Assembly (NCBI GenBank): GCA_017612755.1
Contig: JAGAFH010000021.1
Span: 1-9,536, forward strand
Length of the DNA: 9,536 nucleotides
DNA from: Clostridiales bacterium
GTDB taxonomy: Bacteria > Bacillota > Clostridia > Saccharofermentanales > Saccharofermentanaceae
Reading direction: 5' to 3'
How positions within the stretch are numbered: the first letter of the stretch is position 1; each line of letters opens with the position of its first letter. Below, one piece after another: positions 1 to 7,329 of this stretch. A program made the translations under genes and the position numbers. The notes under the pieces were generated by a model. It was not told the origin of the DNA and did no database searches. It worked only from the letters and a program-made list of their open reading frames with translations.

Positions 1-663
1 AAGAATGCAGGATACTCAAGAAGCCTGGAGCTTCCTTCTCCTTTTCCTTCCGAGAATCTTGAGATACTGGTGGACTCATCTATAAGTACCGCTTATAAGA
101 ACAGGGCCATTACTTTGGAAAAGCTCTGTAAGAGGATAATGTCGGAACTTATCAACCGCCGGGGAAACTATATGATATTCTTCCCTTCTTTTGAGTATCT
201 GACACTTGTCTGTGACGAGATCGAAAAGTCAATATCCTCTTTAAGCGATCCCATTAAACGTAAGCTTATCCGCCAGAAACCCGGCATGAATGGTGAGGAG
301 AAAAAGGAATTTCTCGATATGTTCTCCTCCCAGTATGATGGATGTCTGATCGGAGCCGGAGTTCTGGGAGGTCACTTCGGCGAAGGTATAGATCTTGTGG
401 GAGACCGTCTGTCAGGAGTAATAATCGTAGGTGTGGGGCTTCCGAAGATCACGCCTGAACGGGAGATCCTTAAGAATTACTATGATGAGAAGTTCGGGGA
501 CGGTTTTGCCTTTGCCTACAGGTTCCCGGGGTGGGAAAAGGTCCTTCAGGCAGTGGGCCGCGTAATACGAACGGAAGAAGACACGGGATTTGCGCTTCTC
601 ATTGATGACAGGCTCGAAAAGCCCGAGTATATATCTCTATATCCGGAGAACTGGAAAGTCTAG
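1..663 (+). CDS. ATP-dependent DNA helicase, DinG/XPD (COG1199) type, C-terminal part
   Basis: This is the 3' end of a superfamily 2 helicase gene; the frame is open from base 1, so its start lies outside the window. The 220 visible residues form the second RecA-like (HELICc2) domain of the DinG/XPD/Rad3 group. Visible signatures are an IFFPSFEYL strand early on, motif V-like HFGEGIDLVGDRL near bases 373-411, and motif VI-like LQAVGRVIRTEEDTG near 544-588, with the Q..GR.IR arginine-finger core. The protein ends soon after LLIDDRL at a TAG. Such enzymes unwind DNA 5' to 3' and often carry an Fe-S cluster and DEAD_2 region in the missing half; whether this one does cannot be seen. A GTG at base 70 could be taken for a start, but homologous-looking coding sequence continues upstream, so it is internal. 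It is the only + strand gene and converges on recO. Confidence 0.9.
   Translation, partial: KNAGYSRSLELPSPFPSENLEILVDSSISTAYKNRAITLEKLCKRIMSELINRRGNYMIFFPSFEYLTLVCDEIEKSISSLSDPIKRKLIRQKPGMNGEEKKEFLDMFSSQYDGCLIGAGVLGGHFGEGIDLVGDRLSGVIIVGVGLPKITPEREILKNYYDEKFGDGFAFAYRFPGWEKVLQAVGRVIRTEEDTGFALLIDDRLEKPEYISLYPENWKV
660..663. other. Shared stop-codon palindrome (CTAG) of two convergent genes
   Basis: The TAG stop of the + strand helicase gene (661-663) and the TAG stop of the - strand recO gene (660-662) are both contained in the self-complementary tetramer CTAG. The genes therefore overlap tail to tail by four bases, and I see no hairpin with a T-tract on either side within about 60 bases. Transcripts from both sides probably run into the opposing gene. 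Confidence 0.9.
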
Positions 664-1385
664 TTAAGGCCTATCTTCTTTAAAGGATCCTCGATCTCCC
701 GGTCAAACTGGGATGACATATAAAGGGTCGTAAACTGCCTTATCTCTTCTATGACCTTTTCATCCGTATTGATGGTAAATATGTTCTTTAAAGGTGCATC
801 TGTCATCATATCCAGGATCTTAACGGCTCTTGCTGACATAAGATAATAAGACGGATCGTTGATACTTCTTCCTTCGCAGGGAATGACGCTTCCGTCATTT
901 AAGGAAAGGTATGAATCAACGTATTTTTCATATCTTACAGTAAAGCCCAGCATATTAAGAAGCTTCCAGTTAAAGGCGGAATAGATAAGAGCGTAATTTT
1001 GTGGATCTTTTGAAAGGGCGTAGAAAGCGTAGACTGCCAGTTCATAGCAATCCGGAGCATTATCGCTTTGAAGGACGGATTCGGAAAGCCTTTCCGAAAA
1101 GTGGGCGGCCACCGCCATAGCTTCGATGGATTCCAGGATACCCCTGTTACTTTCTATAACAGCTCCCTCCTTCAGGTAAAGAAATCCGTGGGAGTCTGTA
1201 AGAAGGACGTTTGAAAGCGAATAAGGGACAGAAGCGAAGGAATTCCTGCTCCCCTGTTTTGCAGCGCCTTTGGCGCAGAAGTTTACGATGCCCCGGTCTT
1301 TTGTCAGAAGCTTTACCATACGGTCGTTTGAACCGTACTGTCTCGTCTGGAGTATAAGTCCTTTAGTGCTTACAGGGCCGGACAT
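660..1385 (-). CDS. recO: DNA repair protein RecO
   Basis: RecO mediates loading of RecA onto SSB-coated single-stranded DNA in the RecF(O)R recombinational repair pathway. The 241-residue product has the family's usual length. It opens with the N-terminal OB-fold signature (TKGLILQTRQYGSNDRMVKL, about residues 7-26), followed by a region with RGIVNFCAKGAAK near 31-43, then the alpha-helical C-terminal domain. The zinc-knuckle cysteines typical of Bacillus-type RecO are absent: the corresponding region (about 150-175) has one cysteine, C170. The ATG lies two bases after the TGA of the upstream ybeY-era frame. The Shine-Dalgarno match is poor, so translation is probably coupled to era. RecO as the last gene after era is a common Firmicutes arrangement. 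The gene ends in a TAG that overlaps the stop of the convergent helicase gene. Confidence 0.9.
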   Translation of the reverse strand: MSGPVSTKGLILQTRQYGSNDRMVKLLTKDRGIVNFCAKGAAKQGSRNSFASVPYSLSNVLLTDSHGFLYLKEGAVIESNRGILESIEAMAVAAHFSERLSESVLQSDNAPDCYELAVYAFYALSKDPQNYALIYSAFNWKLLNMLGFTVRYEKYVDSYLSLNDGSVIPCEGRSINDPSYYLMSARAVKILDMMTDAPLKNIFTINTDEKVIEEIRQFTTLYMSSQFDREIEDPLKKIGLN

Positions 1386-1387
1386 GA

Positions 1388-2743
1388 TCAGTCATCTTCG
1401 GACTTATATCCGAAGGAATTTAACATAAGATCGTTATTCTTCCAGTCTTCCCTTACCTTTACGAAGAGTTCAAGGAACACCTTACAGCCGGTCATCCTCT
1501 CGATATTCTTTCTGGCAGCCGTACCGATCCTCTTGATCATGGAGCCGTTCTTACCTAAGATGATGCCCTTATGGGTGGATCTTTCGCAGATGATGGAAGC
1601 CTTGATGACGATGATGTCCCTGTCATATTCATCTTTGGCATTATCATCATATTTCTCTTCAAACTGATCGATCTCCACAGCTATTCCGTGGGGAACTTCC
1701 TGGTTAGTGAAATGAAGGAGCTGCTCCCTTATGAGTTCCTTGGCGATCTCCCTTTCCGTCTGATCCGTCATATGCTCCGAATCAAACATCCTGGGGCCTT
1801 CGGGCAGGAGCTTTGAGAGCTCTTCAAGAAGTACATCCACGTTATCTCCGGTCTTTGCGCTTATGGGGACGATGCTGCTGAAATCATAAAGCGAAGCATA
1901 GGAAGATATTATGGGAAGAAGATCCTCCTTAGTGATATCATCGCTCTTGTTGATGGCAAGGACCGCCTTCTTATTATTCTCTTTTATCTTGGCGATAAGC
2001 TGCTTTTCTATATCCCCGGGAGTCTTGAACCTTCCGTCGGCAATAAGAAGGATAACGTCGGAGTTCTTGGCGCTGGCAAAGGAATTCCCTACCATGATCT
2101 TTCCAAGCTTGGAACCGGGCTTATGAACACCGGGAGTATCGGTAAAGATGATCTGGGTGTCGTCAGTATTATAGATAGCTCTTATATTGGTCCTGGTGGT
2201 CTGGGGTTTATGGGAAACGATCGCCACCTTCATGCCAGTAATAAGGTTGATAAGTGTGGATTTGCCCACATTAGGCCTTCCCAGGATGGATACATAACCG
2301 CAGTGGCTGCAGATACTTCCGGCCGGATAAGCGATATTATCCTCAGTTGCTTCGTCCTGATGGTCGTTTAGTTCATAGACTTCATCATCAAAGGCAAGTC
2401 CTATCTTCATCATGAGCATCTTCTGAAGCCTGGTCATGATCTTCTCGTCCCTTTTCATCATATGGTCATAGCCCAGAAGATGAAGAAGCGAATGGGCGGT
2501 CAGGAATGCGAATTCACGCTCGTTGGAATGACCGTATTCTTCTGCATGTTCTATGGCTACGTCAGGACATATGATTATATCTCCAAGATTAAAGATCTTA
2601 TTTCCTTCTTCATCAAATTCAGGATCCGGTTCCTCCATAAGTTCGCCGTTACCTGTTTCAGCCATGGGAAAAGAAAGAACATCCGTCTCCTTATCGATCC
2701 CTCTGTTCTCTTTATTCAATTCCCTGATGGTATCCTTATCCAC
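1388..2743 (-). CDS. era: YbeY (residual) – Era GTPase fusion, open part of an interrupted frame
   Basis: This 451-codon open frame joins most of endoribonuclease YbeY to a complete GTPase Era. YbeY part (residues 1-112): RGIDKETDVLSFP near 14-26, and the metal-binding HSLLHLLGYDH at 84-94 (H84, H88, H94). A 35-residue acidic linker follows. Era part (from about 148): G1 GRPNVGKS 155-162, a switch I/G2 segment QTTRTN, G3 DTPG 202-205, G4 NKSD 265-268, G5 SAKTG 295-299, and a KH domain with GKNGSMIKRIG at 397-407 that in Era binds the 3' end of 16S rRNA. Both proteins act in small-subunit maturation. The GTG at 2743 is only the first start-like codon after an in-frame TAA at 2770-2768; no ribosome-binding site precedes it, and YbeY-like residues (YVSLTL) lie between TAA and GTG. 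The true start is probably the ATG at 2896. No clear ATG with a Shine-Dalgarno site lies at the YbeY/Era junction; a possible restart is the ATG at 2410. Confidence 0.85.
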   Translation of the reverse strand: MDKDTIRELNKENRGIDKETDVLSFPMAETGNGELMEEPDPEFDEEGNKIFNLGDIIICPDVAIEHAEEYGHSNEREFAFLTAHSLLHLLGYDHMMKRDEKIMTRLQKMLMMKIGLAFDDEVYELNDHQDEATEDNIAYPAGSICSHCGYVSILGRPNVGKSTLINLITGMKVAIVSHKPQTTRTNIRAIYNTDDTQIIFTDTPGVHKPGSKLGKIMVGNSFASAKNSDVILLIADGRFKTPGDIEKQLIAKIKENNKKAVLAINKSDDITKEDLLPIISSYASLYDFSSIVPISAKTGDNVDVLLEELSKLLPEGPRMFDSEHMTDQTEREIAKELIREQLLHFTNQEVPHGIAVEIDQFEEKYDDNAKDEYDRDIIVIKASIICERSTHKGIILGKNGSMIKRIGTAARKNIERMTGCKVFLELFVKVREDWKNNDLMLNSFGYKSEDD

Positions 2744-2767
2744 TAATGTAAGGGAAACATAGGAATC

Positions 2768-2770
2768 TTA
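2768..2770 (-). other. In-frame TAA inside ybeY-era
   Basis: Reading the - strand, codons run GAA AAG GCG TAA GAT TCC TAT. There is no shift of frame across the stop, and coding homology is visible on both sides. One substitution (for example from CAA, GAA or AAA) would create it. TAA ends phoH, rluD, lspA and ymdB normally in this window, so a general reassignment of TAA is excluded. The position falls in a variable loop before the first conserved YbeY strand motif, so the residue there is not expected to be catalytic. Confidence 0.85.
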
Positions 2771-2896
2771 CGCCTTTTCAAGAAGATCAAGGCCCATATA
2801 GTCGTCACTTAAGATAGCTTTGGACAAAAGATCTGCATACTTTTCGATGTCTTTCGTGTCTTTATATCCGCAGTCGTTATACAGGTCAATTCGCAT
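2768..2896 (-). pseudogene. ybeY: N-terminal 42 codons of YbeY, cut off by in-frame TAA
   Basis: An ATG at 2896-2894 opens a 42-codon frame beginning MRIDLYNDCGYKD and ending GLDLLEKA, then TAA. The next codons in the same frame read DSYVSLTLVDKDTIREL, which matches the strand before the conserved YbeY core (pattern xVSLxLxDxxxIRxLN). Together these give a normal YbeY N-terminus of about 60 residues, so the stop falls inside one gene and not between two. The ATG lies within the 3' end of pgpH (11-base overlap, pgpH stop at 2888-2886), a typical coupled start; a purine-rich AAAGGA lies about 12 bases upstream. Read through, the combined frame 2896-1388 would encode 502 residues with the TAA as codon 43. 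Whether it is a sequencing error, a real null allele or recoded cannot be told from the sequence. Confidence 0.75.
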
Positions 2897-4955
2897 TGGG
2901 GTATTTGATCCTTTCGTGGAAGACGCCGGCGTATACCTGACGGAAAGCCCTGATGAGCTTCTCTATATCCTCAAAGGAAAGACCTGAAGCGATAAGCTGG
3001 TCGTGGTCTATCTTCTCTTTGATGAGTTTTCTTACAAGGGCCTCTATCTCATCAAGTTCCTCTTTCTTGGTGGACTTGATGGCAGCTTCACATGTATCGG
3101 CGATCATTACGATGGCAGATTCCTTAGTAGACGGAATATGTCCTCTGTATCTGAACTTCTCAACATCAGGAGCAGGCAGGTTATTTGCCTGCGCTTCCGC
3201 CAGGGCCCTGCTGTAGAAATATCCGGGATACATGGTACCGTGATGCTCGTCGATGATCTTGATAATAGGCTCGGGAAGCTTGTGCTTTTTAGCCAGCTTA
3301 ACACCGTTTTCGGGATGGGCTGTAATAATGGCAACGCTCTCTTCCGTTGTAAGGTCGTCGTGGGGGTTAACGCCCTCCGCCTGATTCTCGGTGAAGTACT
3401 TTGGATTTTCCAGCTTGCCGATATCATGATAGTAAGCAGCAACCCTGCAAAGAAGCGCGTCAGCACCGATAGCCTCTGCTGCGGAGTCAGCCAGGTTGGC
3501 AACCAGCATGGAGTGCTGGTAAGTACCGGAAGCCTCGATAAACAGCTTCTTAAGGAGCGGATGCCCGGGCTGGGACAACTCAATAAGTCTTACAGGCGAA
3601 ACAGCATTTGAGAACAGTTCATAGATGGGCATAAGTCCGATGGCGATGACTGTAGAGAAAGCTGCCGAGATACCGGTCCATACAACTGCTTCAATATACT
3701 CGTTTCTGGTGGAGCCGAGAAGCGTATTATAAATGACCGAAGCAGCGATACAGAACAGGGCCGGGAAAATGATAAGGGCAGCACTGTTATAGACCTTACC
3801 CTGTCTTCCTGCCAGGACTGAACAGATAATGATGCCTACGATAGATGTAAAGATATATTCAACATCAAAGTTATACAAAGGCCACATGACCATCATGTTC
3901 ACAAGAGAAAGGATAATACCTGCAGATATACCGAGATAGGTGGCGCAGATCGTGGTAAAGAAAAGGGTCACCACCATTATGGATGAGAAATCCTTAAGAT
4001 AGATGGATGCGATGACCGGTATGAGGAAAGTGACTACAAGAGTATAAGTGATCCTCATCTCGTTAAGGGCTTTCTTCCTGGAATTAACAAGATAGATGAG
4101 ACTGGATACTACGATCAGGATCTCATAAGCTGCGATCCTGGCCAGGATGATGATATCAAGGGAATCATCCCTTATAAGTTCCAGATCCACCAGATCCTGG
4201 TATATATGCTCTGTAACCACCTCGCCTGCACCTATGATCTTTGTACCTTTGTCAACAGTAATGGGATCATTCTTAGCAGCTATATAAGCATTGTCAGCAG
4301 CTTCATTCGTAGCTTCAGGATCAAATACGGAATTGGGGATAAGAAGCTGCTTTAAAACGCTCCTTAGAGCATCACCGTATATCTCGTAGGAATCATTATT
4401 GTTTACGAACTGGTCCACCTGGGCATCTACAGATATAGGAAGGGAATCCGTGCTGACATTATCCATCATTACGATCTCAGCTATGGAAACAGCCTTATCT
4501 TCAATATAGATAAATGCCGGACTGGACATGTTGATAAAGACATTAAGATCATCGTCAGAAGGCGTTACGCCTACTATCGTATCAAGATTAGTCTTAAGGT
4601 TTTCATATTCGCTGTCAAAATCCTCATTGGGCATACCGAAATCATCAAATCTCTGGGCTCTTGTCTGCTCAACAAGGGTAAAGAAATTCTCTACATTATC
4701 AACGCTCTGGTCCGAAAGCTCATCAGATCTGATGAAGATCGCATTAACGGAATTCTTTGCGATAACTGCCTCATACTCCGTCTGATAGGAATCAACAAAG
4801 TTTCTTGTGGCATAGATATCACGGTTACAGACGGAACCCACATTAAGATTATAACTTGTGGGGCGGTAACCGTAGAACACGAGCATTATGAGTATGGCTG
4901 TCGTAAGGATCATTATTACGACCTGCTGGAACCTGACACCGAAAGTATTATTCAT
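2886..4955 (-). CDS. pgpH: Membrane 7TM-HD phosphohydrolase PgpH/YqfF, c-di-AMP phosphodiesterase
   Basis: PgpH-type proteins hydrolyse the second messenger c-di-AMP at the cytoplasmic face of the membrane; the role here is assigned from family. With the start chosen here the product is 689 residues. Order: one N-terminal transmembrane helix (about 12-30), a large extracytoplasmic 7TMR-HDED domain (about 31-265), a block of several hydrophobic helices (about 267-446), and a cytoplasmic HD domain. Metal-binding candidates are H481 (TYQHSML), H510-D511 (YYHDIGK), H547 (AHPENG), H571-H572 (DEHHGT) and D620 (IADTCEA). An ATG at 4988 is in frame, but AAGGAG at 4968-4963 sits seven bases before the ATG at 4955 and four before that at 4958, so one of these is the likelier start. 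The gene overlaps the phoH stop by 8 bases and the ybeY start by 11, implying translational coupling. Confidence 0.92.
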   Translation of the reverse strand: MNNTFGVRFQQVVIMILTTAILIMLVFYGYRPTSYNLNVGSVCNRDIYATRNFVDSYQTEYEAVIAKNSVNAIFIRSDELSDQSVDNVENFFTLVEQTRAQRFDDFGMPNEDFDSEYENLKTNLDTIVGVTPSDDDLNVFINMSSPAFIYIEDKAVSIAEIVMMDNVSTDSLPISVDAQVDQFVNNNDSYEIYGDALRSVLKQLLIPNSVFDPEATNEAADNAYIAAKNDPITVDKGTKIIGAGEVVTEHIYQDLVDLELIRDDSLDIIILARIAAYEILIVVSSLIYLVNSRKKALNEMRITYTLVVTFLIPVIASIYLKDFSSIMVVTLFFTTICATYLGISAGIILSLVNMMVMWPLYNFDVEYIFTSIVGIIICSVLAGRQGKVYNSAALIIFPALFCIAASVIYNTLLGSTRNEYIEAVVWTGISAAFSTVIAIGLMPIYELFSNAVSPVRLIELSQPGHPLLKKLFIEASGTYQHSMLVANLADSAAEAIGADALLCRVAAYYHDIGKLENPKYFTENQAEGVNPHDDLTTEESVAIITAHPENGVKLAKKHKLPEPIIKIIDEHHGTMYPGYFYSRALAEAQANNLPAPDVEKFRYRGHIPSTKESAIVMIADTCEAAIKSTKKEELDEIEALVRKLIKEKIDHDQLIASGLSFEDIEKLIRAFRQVYAGVFHERIKYPNAN

Positions 4956-5895
4956 CATCCCGCTCCTTATCCCTCTGATCATATGCATTGACGATCCTCA
5001 TAACAAGGGGATTTCTGACGATATCCGCATTCTTCAGGGCAACGATACTTACGCCTTCCACATCTTCCAGGACCTTGGTACAGTCATAAAGGCCGCTCTT
5101 AACGCCCTTGGGAAGGTCGATCTGGGTATAATCCCCGCAGACACAGGCCCTGCAGTTAATGCCAAGTCTTGTAAGGAACATCTTCATCTGTTCGCAGGTG
5201 GTATTCTGGGCTTCATCAAGAAGAACGAAGGCATCATCAAGATTTCTGCCTCTCATAAAAGCAAGAGGCGACACTTCGATAAGCCCCTTTTCGTAATATC
5301 TCTCGAAAAGCTCCTGCCCCAGAAGGATGGTAAGCGCATCATAGATAGGTCTCATATAAGGGTTGACCTTCTCTTCTATATCGCCCGGGAGAAATCCGAG
5401 CCTCTCTCCTGCCTCAACGGCAGGCCTGGTAAGGATGATCCTGGAAACTTCCCTGTTCCTGAAGGCTTTTACCGCCATGGCAACGCCGAGGAATGTTTTT
5501 CCGGTACCTGCAGGACCGCTGCAGATGACCAGTTCAGATCTTTTAAGGGCATCTGTATAAAATCTCTGGCCTAAGGTCTTGGCCTTGATGGGTCTCCCGG
5601 AAGGAGTCGTATAGATGACATCATCCCCGAGGCTCATAAATTCCTCTATCTTGCCTGCATTTGAAAGGCAGATAACATAATCCACCAGCCTTTTATCGAT
5701 CTGGCCGGACTTCGAAAGTTCCGAAAGACAGTTAATGGAGTTTACGGCTCTTGTAAGCTTAAGATTATCTTCACCGGTTACCAGGATGCAGTCGGTACCC
5801 ACATCAACAGTAACATCAAAAGCATCGGCGATCGTCTTAGTGTGATCTCCGGTACTCAGTTCTTTTATGTTGATGTTTTCGATTCTCTCGGTCAT
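4948..5895 (-). CDS. phoH: PhoH-family P-loop ATPase (PhoH-like protein)
   Basis: PhoH-like proteins are cytoplasmic P-loop ATPases whose fold resembles the ATPase core of superfamily 1 helicases; a link to RNA metabolism is suspected mainly from their constant neighbourhood with ybeY. The 315-residue product has the normal length. Walker A is GPAGTGKT (127-134) and Walker B is VLLDEAQN (224-231). Further conserved blocks are ILTRPAVEAGERLGFLPGD (154-172) and CGDYTQIDLP (253-262). The N-terminal 100 residues are the less conserved accessory region. The ATG start is preceded by GGAGAAGG (5904-5897), and the gap after rluD is only 11 bases. The 3' end overlaps the pgpH start by 8 bases. The order phoH–pgpH–ybeY is the classical Firmicutes one. 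Confidence 0.93.
   Translation of the reverse strand: MTERIENINIKELSTGDHTKTIADAFDVTVDVGTDCILVTGEDNLKLTRAVNSINCLSELSKSGQIDKRLVDYVICLSNAGKIEEFMSLGDDVIYTTPSGRPIKAKTLGQRFYTDALKRSELVICSGPAGTGKTFLGVAMAVKAFRNREVSRIILTRPAVEAGERLGFLPGDIEEKVNPYMRPIYDALTILLGQELFERYYEKGLIEVSPLAFMRGRNLDDAFVLLDEAQNTTCEQMKMFLTRLGINCRACVCGDYTQIDLPKGVKSGLYDCTKVLEDVEGVSIVALKNADIVRNPLVMRIVNAYDQRDKERDDE
4963..4968 (-). promoter_or_regulatory. Ribosome binding site deciding the pgpH start
   Basis: The - strand reads AAGGAG, then CGGG, ATG, ATG. Spacing of seven bases to the second ATG (4955) is ideal. The more upstream ATG at 4988 would place this site inside the coding region and has no comparable site of its own. Confidence 0.7.
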
Positions 5896-5906
5896 ACCTT
5901 CTCCAA

Positions 5907-6815
5907 TTATAACATAATCAGGCTTTCAAGCACATTTTTGTAGTATTCGGGAAGCTCTGTCTCAAAGTATAATTCCTCCCCTGTCCTGGGGTGGATAAAC
6001 CTGATGCTCTTACTGTGAAGGCACTGGCCGGTAAGACCGTATTTCTTCCTTTTGGGAGCATAAAGGGGATCTCCTGCCACCGGATGACCGATATAAGTCA
6101 TGTGGGCCCTGATCTGGTGGGTCCTTCCCGTCTCCAATATAAGCTTGAGATCAGTAAGCTCCGTATATCTGTTGACTACCTCAAAATGTGTTATGGAAGG
6201 CTTCCCGTCTTCAGTGACCACCATCTTCCTTCTGTCAGAGCCCGCCCTGCCGATAGGAGCATCGATGGTCCCCTTATCAGCAGAGACAACACCGTAGACA
6301 AGGGCTCTGTACTGTCTTTCGATCTCATGGGCCGCCATCATCTCTGCCAGCTTTATATGGGTCTCGTTATTCTTGACGGCGATCATAAGTCCGGAAGTAT
6401 CCTTATCGATCCTGTGGACTATGCCCGGCCTGATAACTCCGTTGATATCGGAAAGATTACCTTCGCAGTGGGCAAGCAGCGCATTTACCAGGGTTCCTTC
6501 GTAGTGACCTGCCGCAGGATGGACCACCATCCCCTGGGGCTTATTGATGATGATAAGATCATCATCTTCATATACCACGTCAAGAGGGATATCTTCAGGT
6601 CTTGCATCAGTGGAAACAGGAGCCGGCATATCGACTTCCACCTTATCACCTTCCCTGAGTTTCAATCCGGCCTTCTTTGCAGTCTTACCGTTGACAGTGA
6701 CTCTTCCGTCATTGATCAGGTTAGTGAAATACGACCTTGTGTAATCACTGTTTTGAGATGATATGAAAGCGTCAAGCCTGATGTCCGTCTTATCTGCGGT
6801 GAGATTTAAGATCAT
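5907..6815 (-). CDS. rluD: RluA/RluD-family 23S rRNA pseudouridine synthase
   Basis: This enzyme isomerises uridine to pseudouridine in rRNA, most likely helix 69 of 23S rRNA if it is a true RluD; the exact target cannot be read from sequence, so 'RluA family' is the safe part of the call. The product is 302 residues. An S4 RNA-binding domain occupies about 12-65 (LDAFISSQ, then LINDGRVTVNGK). The catalytic domain starts at YEDDDLIIINKPQGMVVHP (82-100). The catalytic aspartate is D137 in GIVHRIDKDTSGLMI, and RTHQIRAHMTYIGHPVAGDP is the C-terminal family signature. A TTG at 6821 is an alternative start but overlaps the Shine-Dalgarno GAAGG (6826-6822), which is spaced six bases from the ATG at 6815. 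The first 26 bases overlap the end of lspA; lspA followed by an rluD-like gene is a frequent bacterial pair. Confidence 0.92.
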   Translation of the reverse strand: MILNLTADKTDIRLDAFISSQNSDYTRSYFTNLINDGRVTVNGKTAKKAGLKLREGDKVEVDMPAPVSTDARPEDIPLDVVYEDDDLIIINKPQGMVVHPAAGHYEGTLVNALLAHCEGNLSDINGVIRPGIVHRIDKDTSGLMIAVKNNETHIKLAEMMAAHEIERQYRALVYGVVSADKGTIDAPIGRAGSDRRKMVVTEDGKPSITHFEVVNRYTELTDLKLILETGRTHQIRAHMTYIGHPVAGDPLYAPKRKKYGLTGQCLHSKSIRFIHPRTGEELYFETELPEYYKNVLESLIML

Positions 6816-7329
6816 TTTCAACCTTCACTAATATCTTATCGACCTTTTTCTGCTGAAAAAGGATCATTATCACAAAAAGGACCGTTCCGCATACGGCACA
6901 GATGTCTGCCACGTTAAATATGGGAAAAGTATAAGAACCAAAATCAAATCTTAAGAAATCAACTACGGATCTGTATACTATCCTGTCTATAAGATTCCCT
7001 ACTGCACCGGCAAGAAGGAGCGTAAGGGCGACGCAGGATGCAGTATCCTTAAGCTGGCCGGCTTTAGTAAGAAGATAAAAAATAACTGCAGCCATGATAA
7101 CGGAGACAACGGAAAGGACCGTAATGCCCCAGCTCTTGTCTGCCAGCATCGAAAAAGCACTTCCGGTATTTCTTACATAATAAAGGGAGAAAAAACCGGG
7201 GATCACATCTCTCTTCTCGTAAAGCTGAAAAGATCCGGAGATCTTATTCTTTGTTATCCAGTCAATGGATATAAAAACAAGAGCGATAAAAGTCGAAAAA
7301 AGAAAATGTCCGTATCTGTACTTACTCAT
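6790..7329 (-). CDS. lspA: Signal peptidase II (prolipoprotein signal peptidase)
   Basis: LspA cleaves the signal peptide from lipid-modified prolipoproteins in the cytoplasmic membrane. The 179-residue protein has four hydrophobic segments (about 9-24, 68-87, 98-115, 138-158). The conserved boxes are IDWITK (22-27), YVRNTGSAFSML (51-62), AGAVGNLIDRI (107-117) and PIFNVADIC (136-144). The catalytic aspartate pair is D115 and D142, with N112 and N139 beside them. The chosen ATG overlaps the ymdB stop by 8 bases and has AGAAGG ten bases upstream (7345-7340). A longer in-frame version from 7374 exists but would put 15 charged, unconserved residues before the first helix and overlap ymdB by 53 bases, so I reject it. 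The 3' end overlaps rluD. After the membrane part there is a short lysine-rich cytoplasmic tail. Confidence 0.94.
   Translation of the reverse strand: MSKYRYGHFLFSTFIALVFISIDWITKNKISGSFQLYEKRDVIPGFFSLYYVRNTGSAFSMLADKSWGITVLSVVSVIMAAVIFYLLTKAGQLKDTASCVALTLLLAGAVGNLIDRIVYRSVVDFLRFDFGSYTFPIFNVADICAVCGTVLFVIMILFQQKKVDKILVKVENDLKSHRR
6822..6826 (-). promoter_or_regulatory. Ribosome binding site deciding the rluD start
   Basis: GAAGG on the - strand lies six bases before the ATG at 6815 and directly abuts the TTG at 6821. This favours the ATG. The site lies inside the last codons of lspA, so the two genes are probably translationally coupled. Confidence 0.6.

Noticed and set aside
2462..2494. Serine in place of glycine in the YbeY metal motif (HSLLHLLGYDH, not HGxLHLxGYDH)
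   Set aside because: All three histidines are kept, and as far as I recall HSxLHL is common in clostridial YbeY, so I do not take it as decay of the gene.
2768..2770. Genome-wide reassignment of TAA to a sense codon
   Set aside because: phoH, rluD, lspA and ymdB all end in TAA at the expected C-terminus and before overlapping neighbours, so TAA functions as a stop here.
2744..2896. Frameshift as the cause of the broken ybeY
   Set aside because: The N-terminal and downstream parts are in the same frame (126 bases from ATG to the TAA, 153 to the GTG, both multiples of three), so a nonsense codon and not an indel interrupts the gene.
3003..3611. Open frames of about 150-200 codons on both strands inside the pgpH HD domain
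   Set aside because: They are out-of-frame shadows of a domain whose own frame carries all expected HD motifs.
4888..5574. A 228-codon open frame on the + strand opposite phoH
   Set aside because: It is antisense to conserved phoH with no ribosome binding site or recognisable motif.
5991..6761. A 256-codon open frame on the + strand opposite rluD
   Set aside because: It is antisense to the S4 and catalytic domains of the pseudouridine synthase and shows no independent coding signature.
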